Of a DNA stretch of 64,000 nucleotides, positions 43,717 through 49,894 are shown piece after piece. How positions within the stretch are numbered: the first letter of the stretch is position 1; every line of letters starts with the position of its first letter. A program made the translations under genes and the position numbers. Under the pieces are notes generated by a model. It ran no database searches. It was not told the origin of the DNA and saw only the letters and a program-made list of their open reading frames with translations. The stretch covers positions 1 through 64,000 of the forward strand of contig DATABS010000021.1 in assembly GCA_036259475.1 (NCBI GenBank), read 5' to 3'. This DNA is from ZC4RG17 sp036259475 (GTDB taxonomy: Bacteria > Actinomycetota > Acidimicrobiia > Spongiisociales > ZC4RG35).

Positions 43717-44724
43717 ATGGAGGTCAAGTTTCCGCAGGAGCGATTGGCGCCGGGCCCGGCCCGCAGCATTTCGGCCGTCGTGGTAGCCGCTTTCGGCTCG
43801 ACCTTGCTCTTCTGGCTGGTAGGGCGGTCCATTCCCTGGGGAGCAGATCTCCAGGTCGGGTTTCTCGTCGTCAGCTTCGGCGTCCTGCTCCTGGTGTCGG
43901 TCGGTTACAGCATCACGGTGGATCACATTTGGCGACGGACCCACCGCGAGGCGAACGACGCCATGGTCGCCTTCAAGGGAGACTTCGTCGCTGACGTGAG
44001 TCACGAGCTGCGCACCGCCCTCACCGGGATAGTCGGGTTCGCCCAGCTCCTCGACCCCCGGGTGGTGGGCGGCGACAACGCCGAAGCGATCAAGCAGGTG
44101 ATCGGGCAGTCGGCCGAGCTGAGCCGGGTGGTGGACGACCTGACGGCCATCTCGCGGAGAGATGCCGGTCTTCTCGAGGTTCAGTCGACGGCCGTGTCGC
44201 TCCTCGAGGAAGTGGAGTCGGCCGTGGAGTTCGTGGCCCTCATGGGCGTGGACGTGGCGGTCGAATGCGACGACGCCCGGGTGCTCGTCGACCAGGAGCG
44301 CTTTCGTCACGTGCTGCGCAATCTCCTGGTGAACGCCTTTCGTCACGGGGCGCCGGGCTTCAGCGTCAGAGGCCAGACATTCGGCAAGAACTACATTTGC
44401 CAGGTCGTCGATCATGGCCCCGGCATCGGACCCGAGGCGGAGCAAAGCCTCTCGTCGGCGTCCCGCAACAACAGCGCAATCTCGTCCGATTCCGATTCAT
44501 TGGGCCTCGGCTTGACGGTCGTCAATGACCTGGTCGCCCGGATGAACTGCACGCTCTCCTATCGACGCATCCGCGGCGAGACACACTTCATTCTCACAAT
44601 TCCGCTCGCCCCGGCCGAGTCCGAGGAGAGCGAGCCCCGGTTCACGCCGGGATACCCAGTGCCGCGGCTCAAGCGGACCGATCGAAACTCAGCCAAAGGA
44701 GATCAGTGTGTTGCGAGTGCTTGA
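43717..44724 (+). CDS. Orphan sensor histidine kinase
   Basis: 335 residues. Two N-terminal helices (ISAVVVAAFGSTLLFWLVG, FLVVSFGVLLLVSVGYSI), then a dimerisation H-box VSHELRTALTGIVG (His about residue 95), N-box RNLLVNAFRHG, G1 DHGPGI and G2 LGLGLTVV. The residue after RT in the H-box is Ala, where Pro is usual; Pro is not essential but affects phosphatase activity. No response regulator is adjacent. The acidic and basic tail (ESEESEPRF...RLKRTDRN) is unusual. Its 3' end overlaps a small zinc-ribbon gene. The ATG at 43717 lacks a clear ribosome site. Confidence 0.85.
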   Translation: MEVKFPQERLAPGPARSISAVVVAAFGSTLLFWLVGRSIPWGADLQVGFLVVSFGVLLLVSVGYSITVDHIWRRTHREANDAMVAFKGDFVADVSHELRTALTGIVGFAQLLDPRVVGGDNAEAIKQVIGQSAELSRVVDDLTAISRRDAGLLEVQSTAVSLLEEVESAVEFVALMGVDVAVECDDARVLVDQERFRHVLRNLLVNAFRHGAPGFSVRGQTFGKNYICQVVDHGPGIGPEAEQSLSSASRNNSAISSDSDSLGLGLTVVNDLVARMNCTLSYRRIRGETHFILTIPLAPAESEESEPRFTPGYPVPRLKRTDRNSAKGDQCVASA

Positions 44725-44893
44725 ACGGATCAAAGCCCAGTCGACTCAGTGCGAACACCCCGAGACCAGAACCACAACCAACTTCGGCATCGAGCGGATC
44801 GCCTGTGTCGTCTGCCGTCACGTCGAAGTCCACAATCTTGCCCACCAGACCGTGGTGCGGGCCGAACCGCGGGCCGCTTCCGCCCGGCGCTGA
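44708..44893 (+). CDS. Small zinc-ribbon-like protein, about 61 residues
   Basis: Starts at GTG 44708 with AAAGGAG 6-7 bases upstream, inside the end of the kinase gene (17-base overlap in another frame). Contains QCEHPETRTTTNFGIERIAC then VVCRH: Cys-x-His and Cys-x2-Cys pairs that could hold one zinc. The strong ribosome site and natural composition support a real gene translationally coupled to the kinase. No known function; it might be the kinase's partner or regulator. Confidence 0.7.
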   Translation: MLRVLERIKAQSTQCEHPETRTTTNFGIERIACVVCRHVEVHNLAHQTVVRAEPRAASARR

Positions 44894-44964
44894 GGGCCAG
44901 CCTTTTCCCTGAGCCGCTCGGAAGCGAAGGGGCGCGGTCCGGAGAGCGCGAGACATAGCGAATA

Positions 44965-44999
44965 GAAGCGGGCCGGTCCGCTGGGGACCGGCCCTCTTC
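44965..44999 (+). terminator. Terminator-like hairpin after the kinase/zinc-ribbon unit
   Basis: GGGCCGGTCC (44970-44979) and GGACCGGCCC (44985-44994) form a perfect 10-base stem with a 5-base loop, extended outward by GAAG/CTTC. It lies about 70 bases after the zinc-ribbon stop. No U tract. Confidence 0.75.
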
Positions 45000-45019
45000 G
45001 GTTAGGGCTGAGCCGCTGC

Positions 45020-45262
45020 TCAGAGGAGGACGGCCCGCGTGCGGATCTTCAGGAACACCAGGCCGGTGAGCACCAGGGTGAGTCCTACGGCGACCGCCAT
45101 CGCCGACAGGCCGTAGGAGAGAATCCCCAGGCTGAGGGCGGTGGTGAGTGCCGTCGCCGTGATCCAAGAGGCCCCGGCCTCGTTCGGCACCATCACGGGT
45201 TCACTTTGCTCGTCCATCACCTGCTGTCCGGACTCGTCGAGTAGGGGGACCTCCCGCTCCAT
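45020..45262 (-). CDS. Small membrane protein, two helices
   Basis: 80 residues: an acidic N-terminal tail (EVPLLDESGQQVMDEQSEPV) of about 35 residues, then two hydrophobic helices and a basic end (KIRTRAVLL). No family recognised. The ribosome site is weak. It lies between the kinase unit and the NuoF-like operon, divergent from the latter across about 105 bases. Composition supports coding. Confidence 0.55.
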   Translation of the reverse strand: MEREVPLLDESGQQVMDEQSEPVMVPNEAGASWITATALTTALSLGILSYGLSAMAVAVGLTLVLTGLVFLKIRTRAVLL

Positions 45263-45368
45263 CTGGGAGTAGTAAAGGCCGCCGGTGGAGTCCAGCTGAT
45301 GACGGGTGATGATTAGAGGCTGGTACTAGACCCAGTGTCGAGACGGCCCTTAGGGTGGAGGACGAACA

Positions 45369-45473
45369 ATGTGTGACTACTGCGATTTCCAGCGTATCCC
45401 CGACCTCGCCGAGGCGGCCGCCGCCCAGCGGCTGGAAGAGTTGCAATGGGATGAGATGACGCCGGTGACCTGA
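45369..45473 (+). CDS. 34-residue CxxC peptide preceding the NuoF-like gene
   Basis: A tiny gene with GGAGGA 5 bases before its ATG. The peptide begins MCDYCDF, a Cys-x2-Cys pair, and continues with an amphipathic helix (DLAEAAAAQRLEELQW). Its stop TGA overlaps the ATG of the NuoF-like gene (TGATG), so the two are translationally coupled. It may be a metal-binding accessory subunit or a coupling leader. No family recognised. Confidence 0.6.
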   Translation: MCDYCDFQRIPDLAEAAAAQRLEELQWDEMTPVT

Positions 45474-46828
45474 TGGGATATCTGCTGCCGGAAGCGCCCC
45501 TCGACTCCCTCGACGACTATCGCCAGATCGGCGGCGGAGAGGGGCTATCCCGGGCGCTCGAAATCGGACCGGAGGAAACGATCGGCGCCGTCGAGTCGGC
45601 CCGTCTCCGTGGTCGGGGAGGAGCGGGTTTCCCGACCGGCATCAAGTGGAAAGGCGTCGCCAACGCCGAGCAGTCGCAGCGCCGCTTCCTGGTCTGCAAC
45701 GCCGCCGAAGGGGAGCCGGGAACCTTCAAAGACCGGGCGCTTCTGCGAACCAACCCGTACCAGGTTCTGGAGGGGATGGCGATCGCCGCCTTCGCGGTCG
45801 GGGCCGACGAAGCGTACATCGGGATCAAGGAGAAGTACGTTGGCGACACCGCGGCCCTCGAGACGGCCGCCAGCGAGATGGCTGACGCAGGGATGCTGGG
45901 CGAGATACCGATCCGGGTCGTGCCCGGGCCCGACGACTACCTCCTCGGGGAAGAGAAGGGCCTGCTGGAGGCGATAGAAGGGCGGCCACCGTTCCCTCGC
46001 TGGTACCCGCCCTATGTCGTCGGCTTGCACACAGGTATGTCCGCCGGCGTGGGCGCCGGATCGAGCGGTTGGGACGAACAAGTCAACCCGACGGTCGTGA
46101 ACAACGTCGAGACCCTGGCCAACGTCGCCCCTATCCTCGCTCGGGGCGCTGACTGGTACCGCTCCCTCGGCACCCAGAACTCCCCAGGAAACATGCTCTT
46201 CACCATCTCGGGTGACGTTCGAACCGAGAAGGTGGCCGAACTGCCTCTCGGCACGCCCCTGGCGGTCCTGGTCCACGGAGTGGGTGAGGGCATGGAGGCG
46301 GGCCGGCGGGTGAAGGCAGTATTCCCCGGGGTCTCGAACGCCCCCCTTCCGGATCGGCTCCTCGACACGCCGATGGACTTCGAGTCCCTGGCGGCGGTCG
46401 GTTCAGGTCTCGGCTCAGGCGGCATGATCGTCTACGACGACACTGCCTGCATCGTCGGCGTGGCCGCGGTTCTGTCCCGCTTCCTCGCCGTCGAGTCCTG
46501 TGGTCAGTGTCCCCCCTGCAAACTCGGCACCGACGCCCTGGCGGATCGTTTCTTCGCCATCGACGGCGGCCAAGGCACCGAATTCACCCTCGAAGAGATC
46601 TCGGCTTGGATCGGCCGGGTCACCGATGCCAATCGCTGCGGCCTGGGCGCGGGGGAGCGGGCGCTGGCGTCGGGAGTGATGAGGTTCTACGCCGAAGAAG
46701 TGGTTGGACACCTCAGGCGGAGATGCTGGTCTGACCGTCAGGTCAACGTCCCGAAAATGGTCGATTGGCTCCCCCAGGAGGCAAAGTTCGTCTACGACGA
46801 AGGGTATTTCGCATGGCGGCAGGCTTGA
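45473..46828 (+). CDS. NuoF/HoxF-like NADH-binding flavo-iron-sulfur protein
   Basis: 451 residues. Seen: FMN/NADH site RLRGRGGAGFPTGIKW, CNAAEGEPGTFKDR, EEKGLLEAIEG, and a C-terminal 4Fe-4S site ESCGQCPPCKLG...NRCGLG. This is the electron-input subunit fold of complex I, NAD-hydrogenases and NAD-formate dehydrogenases. No nuo, hox or fdh partner is nearby, so it works in a different or dispersed complex. It is sandwiched in an operon between a CxxC peptide and an 88-residue protein, with overlaps at both ends. Confidence 0.88.
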   Translation: MGYLLPEAPLDSLDDYRQIGGGEGLSRALEIGPEETIGAVESARLRGRGGAGFPTGIKWKGVANAEQSQRRFLVCNAAEGEPGTFKDRALLRTNPYQVLEGMAIAAFAVGADEAYIGIKEKYVGDTAALETAASEMADAGMLGEIPIRVVPGPDDYLLGEEKGLLEAIEGRPPFPRWYPPYVVGLHTGMSAGVGAGSSGWDEQVNPTVVNNVETLANVAPILARGADWYRSLGTQNSPGNMLFTISGDVRTEKVAELPLGTPLAVLVHGVGEGMEAGRRVKAVFPGVSNAPLPDRLLDTPMDFESLAAVGSGLGSGGMIVYDDTACIVGVAAVLSRFLAVESCGQCPPCKLGTDALADRFFAIDGGQGTEFTLEEISAWIGRVTDANRCGLGAGERALASGVMRFYAEEVVGHLRRRCWSDRQVNVPKMVDWLPQEAKFVYDEGYFAWRQA

Positions 46829-47079
46829 GTCCGGGAACGGTGGCGGCGCTCCATCCCCGGCCGGAGGCGGTCGAGGAGGCCGTCCGGCTGGTGGGTGCCG
46901 GCACCGAGCGAACCGATGCCGTCCGCGGGCTGGTGGAGTCGTTCTCCGCCGACGAGCTGAACGCCGCCTGGCTGTGGTGGGTGAGACGGATGCCGGCCGA
47001 ATCCTGGGACGACTACCGCCCCGGTGCGGTGCTCAACCTCCTCGAAGTCGCCCTGGCCGAAGCAGACCCGCTGGTTTGA
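46813..47079 (+). CDS. Hypothetical protein coupled to the NuoF-like gene
   Basis: 88 residues, starting at ATG 46813 inside the end of the NuoF-like gene (16-base overlap). Soluble, helical, Trp-rich centre (LNAAWLWWVRRMPAESWDDY) with an acidic C-terminus. No recognised domain. The overlap implies co-translation and maybe a partner subunit. A repeat-family hairpin begins 4 bases after its stop. Confidence 0.6.
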   Translation: MAAGLSPGTVAALHPRPEAVEEAVRLVGAGTERTDAVRGLVESFSADELNAAWLWWVRRMPAESWDDYRPGAVLNLLEVALAEADPLV

Positions 47080-47153
47080 TCATGTGGGGGTACTTCCCCC
47101 ACACCCCCACGGCTACGGGCGGCGAGGTGGTTCGTGGTAGGGGCCGTCTCCCC
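47078..47153 (+). repeat. Dispersed hairpin repeat, copy 1
   Basis: About 75 bases beginning at the stop codon of the preceding gene. TGTGGGGG (47083-47090) pairs with CCCCCACA (47096-47103) around TACTT, followed by CCCCCACGGCT and a moderately conserved tail ending GGGGCCGTCTC. Copies 2a and 2b are at 59116 and 59229. It probably acts as a terminator of the NuoF-like unit. Confidence 0.75.
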
Positions 47154-47292
47154 ACGGTGGTTCGACAGCCGTTCTTGTGTCGAGAGTGCATCCGCCTGGC
47201 TCACAGCATGCTGAGTGCACTCTCGTCAGCAGGGCACCGACTCGGCGTCGCGATCCGGTCGGTCGTTGAAGGGCTCGGAACGCAAGTGCAGG

Positions 47293-47332
47293 GACTTCCG
47301 ACTTCCGACTTCCGACTTCCGACTTCCGACTT
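47293..47332 (+). repeat. GACTTCC heptanucleotide tandem array, copy 1
   Basis: Five exact GACTTCC units and a partial sixth (5.7 copies, 40 bases), ending 2 bases before the stop codon of the minus-strand SufR-like gene. On that strand the unit reads GGAAGTC. A shorter array of the same unit is at 59377. Confidence 0.9.
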
Positions 47333-47334
47333 GC

Positions 47335-48012
47335 TCAAACGCGTGGCGTGAGGACCGTGCGGCAGAGGGACGGCTGGACGAACGGCTCGAGCGACTCCAC
47401 CTCGGTGGCGTTGCCCAGCGCCTCGGCGGCACCCCGCATCAGACCCATGTGAAGCGAGCAAATCACCTCCGGGTGGTCCCGAGCGACGTCCCGAAACGGG
47501 CAGTCGGACAATTCGATGACGGTCCGCCCACCGCCTGCCTCCGCCCGTGGGGCGAATCCGACTTCCTCGAGCAACTGCGTGATACGCCGGGTGGCCTCGT
47601 CGGAGCCCAGGGCATGGGGAGCCATCTCGCCACACAGCTGTCGGGCCCAGCGGCGCCCGGCTTCTTCGGCGGCCCGGGCCGGATCGTGGGTGGACGACTC
47701 GACCGTTGCGGTGAGCATCTCGGCCAGGAGGCGATAGTCCGGGGCGGCCGGTTCGCCCGATCCCGACGTTCGACGGTATACCATTCGGGGCCGACCGGGT
47801 GTGGTGCGGGGCTGCTTGTCCCGGGCGACCAGGTCCGCCGCCTCCAGCACGTCGAGATGGCCGCGCACGGTGTTGGGATGGAGGCGCACCGCCCCGGCGA
47901 GGCTCTCGACGTCGCGGGGCTCGGCCGAATCTTCGAGCAGCCGCAGGATCCGGCGCCGAACCGGGTCGGACAACGCCCGATAGCGGGCCTGGCGCAGCTC
48001 GGCGGGGGTCAC
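47335..48012 (-). CDS. SufR-like HTH regulator with cysteine-rich C-terminus
   Basis: 225 residues. Residues 1-80 form a winged helix (RYRALSDPVRRRILRLLED, LHPNTVRGHLDVLEAADLV). The C-terminal part DCPFRDVARDHPEVICSLHM and LCRTVLTP has three Cys in the pattern used by SufR-type repressors to bind an Fe-S cluster. It may sense iron-sulfur status or redox. GTG start at 48012 without a ribosome site, possibly leaderless. It converges on the NuoF-like unit, itself an Fe-S protein gene, but no suf genes are seen. Confidence 0.8.
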   Translation of the reverse strand: MTPAELRQARYRALSDPVRRRILRLLEDSAEPRDVESLAGAVRLHPNTVRGHLDVLEAADLVARDKQPRTTPGRPRMVYRRTSGSGEPAAPDYRLLAEMLTATVESSTHDPARAAEEAGRRWARQLCGEMAPHALGSDEATRRITQLLEEVGFAPRAEAGGGRTVIELSDCPFRDVARDHPEVICSLHMGLMRGAAEALGNATEVESLEPFVQPSLCRTVLTPRV

Positions 48013-48160
48013 GGCGGAAGTTTAAGCGTCTTCGACCAGAGAAACGCTCGGGGGAGGTAGCGGAGCGACTTGGTCGGCGGAAACGTGGGCTCCGGACCCG
48101 CTATGCGGTGGGTGGAACGCTGGGTTGAGCTGCGGTCAGCTCAGGCGCCGAGCGGGTCGG

Positions 48161-48571
48161 TCAGCCGGCGCGAGGCCACAAGACCGACTGGGTCTGGGTC
48201 ACCTTGGCGATCAGCCGCTCGTCGTCGGCGTAGAGCGACGTTTCCACCACGATCGTGGTGCGTCCCGCATGGAGCGGAGTGGAAACCGCGCTGACTGTTC
48301 CCTCTTTCACTGCTCCGAGGAAATTGGTCTTCGACTCGATCGTGGACGTTCCCTGGGCCCCGTCGGGCAAGTTGAGGAAGGCACAAACGGCGCCGGCCGA
48401 GTCGGCCAGGGTCATGATGGCGCCGCCATGCAGCACGCCCCCGATCGTGCATAGGTGCGGTGCCCAGTCGAGCTGCAATCGGACCTCGCCCGGATCGATC
48501 GATTCTGCCCGGACGCCCAGCGTCTCGGTGAGCGCCATCGACTGGTGGACGTAGGCAGTGGGATCTTCCAT
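48161..48571 (-). CDS. PaaI-type hotdog-fold thioesterase
   Basis: About 136 residues of the hotdog fold: APHLCTIGGVLHGGAIMTLADSAGAVC with the HGG and catalytic Asp/Glu region, STIESKTNFLGAV, and GRTTIVVETSLYADDERLIAKVTQTQ. It hydrolyses acyl-CoA or phenylacetyl-CoA-type thioesters. The ATG at 48571 has AGGAGA 6 bases upstream, so the earlier in-frame ATG at 48613 is discarded. Confidence 0.87.
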   Translation of the reverse strand: MEDPTAYVHQSMALTETLGVRAESIDPGEVRLQLDWAPHLCTIGGVLHGGAIMTLADSAGAVCAFLNLPDGAQGTSTIESKTNFLGAVKEGTVSAVSTPLHAGRTTIVVETSLYADDERLIAKVTQTQSVLWPRAG

Positions 48572-48665
48572 CGTGTCTCCTGGATCGGCCGCAGGTCTCC
48601 CAGGTTGCCACAAGAAGGCGATGTCCCCGCCGATCTACTGGTCCCCTGGCAATCGCCCCTCGGGG

Positions 48666-49073
48666 TCACCGGGCGATGGCGTCGGCCTGCTCGATCCAGC
48701 CGACGACTTCCTCCAGGCTCGGGGGTGACTCGACTACTTTCGCCTTCCGGTTCACCTGGATCAGGGCTTCATGTAAGGCCTCGGCGCTGCGGTGCCGCAG
48801 CTGTCGCAGGCTGGTGACTCCCGCCGCCTCGAGCAGAGCGGCCGAACGAGGGCCGATTGCCTCGACGCGCATCAGGTCGGCCCGCTTGGCCCACTCGGCC
48901 AGACGTTCCACCGAAATCCCCGTGGTGCCGGCGAGCTCGCTGCGCCCGGCCCTGTCACCGGCGTGAGCCCACATGTCTGCCACAGTTTCGACCCCACCCA
49001 TCCGCAGCTTGGCGGCCTGTCGCGGGTCGATACCGACGATGTCCGTCACCGGGTGGGTCCTGGCGTCGCTCAT
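48666..49073 (-). CDS. DUF4332 helix-hairpin-helix protein
   Basis: About 135 residues with two HhH-like blocks: IVGIDPRQAAKLRMGGVETV near the start and EAIGPRSAALLEAAGVTSLRQLRHRS later, as in DUF4332. Such domains are usually DNA- or protein-binding; exact function unknown. GGAGGT 4 bases before the ATG at 49073. It is divergent from the RibD-like gene. A second HhH protein lies at 63126. Confidence 0.8.
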   Translation of the reverse strand: MSDARTHPVTDIVGIDPRQAAKLRMGGVETVADMWAHAGDRAGRSELAGTTGISVERLAEWAKRADLMRVEAIGPRSAALLEAAGVTSLRQLRHRSAEALHEALIQVNRKAKVVESPPSLEEVVGWIEQADAIAR

Positions 49074-49153
49074 CCAACCTCCGTGTCGTTCTGGGGCCCA
49101 TTGTGGCTGCCTGGCGGCCTCAAGACCCAAGCCGGTCTACGCTCCCGTGCGAA

Positions 49154-49894
49154 GTGATCCGGCGCCTCTTTCCCGCCGGCGGTCAGGTCGTGGAGGACCT
49201 GGTCGCCTTTGCTCTCGACGAGCACCGGCCGGGCGGGCACCATCTGATGCTCAATATGGTGACGTCGCTGGACGGGGCAACCGCCGTCGGAGGAGAGGCC
49301 ACTCCTCTGGGAGACGATGACGACAGGGCGTTGTTTCGAGCGTTACGCGCGGCCTGCGACGTCATCTTGGTTGGGGCGGGTACCGTGCGGGCCGAGGATT
49401 ACGGACCGGTGCGGCTCCCGGGCAAAGCGGTGGAGGCCAGGCAATCCCGCCACCTTCCGCCAGTACCCCGCCTGGCCATCGTGAGCCGCACCCTCGACCT
49501 CGATCCCGCCGCCCGGGTCTTCTCCAACACCGAGCGCGGTCCCTACATCATCACCGGCGAGGACGCTCCGCCCGCCCGCCGCCAGGTATTGGCCGACCGA
49601 GCGGAGATCGTCGTGGCGGGAGAATCGGGAGCCGACCCCAAATCGATCATCCATGCCCTCCATGACAAGGGCCATGCGGTGATCCTTTGTGAGGGCGGTC
49701 CCACCCTCAACTCGCAGTTCATCGCCTCCGGGCTCGTCGACGAGTTGAACCTGACCATCTCGCCCGTGATCGTCGGCGGTTCCTCATTTCGGCTCACGCA
49801 CGGTGCCCCGGAGGTGCAACACGACTACCGCCTCGACCGGCTGATGACCGGCGACCGCATGCTTTTCGGCCGCTACCTCAGAGTGGGACGGTGA
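49154..49894 (+). CDS. RibD C-terminal/dihydrofolate-reductase-fold reductase
   Basis: About 246 residues. The RibD_C fold is marked by HHLMLNMVTSLDGATAVGG, VILVGAGTVRAEDYGP, GHAVILCEGGPTLNSQF and VDELNLTISPVIVGG. NADPH-dependent reduction in riboflavin or F420-like pathways is possible; the deaminase half of RibD is absent. GTG at 49154 (VIRRLFPAGGQ) is the likely start. Its 3' end overlaps the GH65 gene's 3' end by 17 bases on opposite strands. Confidence 0.87.
   Translation: MIRRLFPAGGQVVEDLVAFALDEHRPGGHHLMLNMVTSLDGATAVGGEATPLGDDDDRALFRALRAACDVILVGAGTVRAEDYGPVRLPGKAVEARQSRHLPPVPRLAIVSRTLDLDPAARVFSNTERGPYIITGEDAPPARRQVLADRAEIVVAGESGADPKSIIHALHDKGHAVILCEGGPTLNSQFIASGLVDELNLTISPVIVGGSSFRLTHGAPEVQHDYRLDRLMTGDRMLFGRYLRVGR

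Noticed and set aside
47201..47635. Minus-strand frames reading SEVGSRKSEVGS repeats
   Set aside because: The repeating peptide is only the translation of the GACTTCC array, a DNA repeat and not a protein feature.
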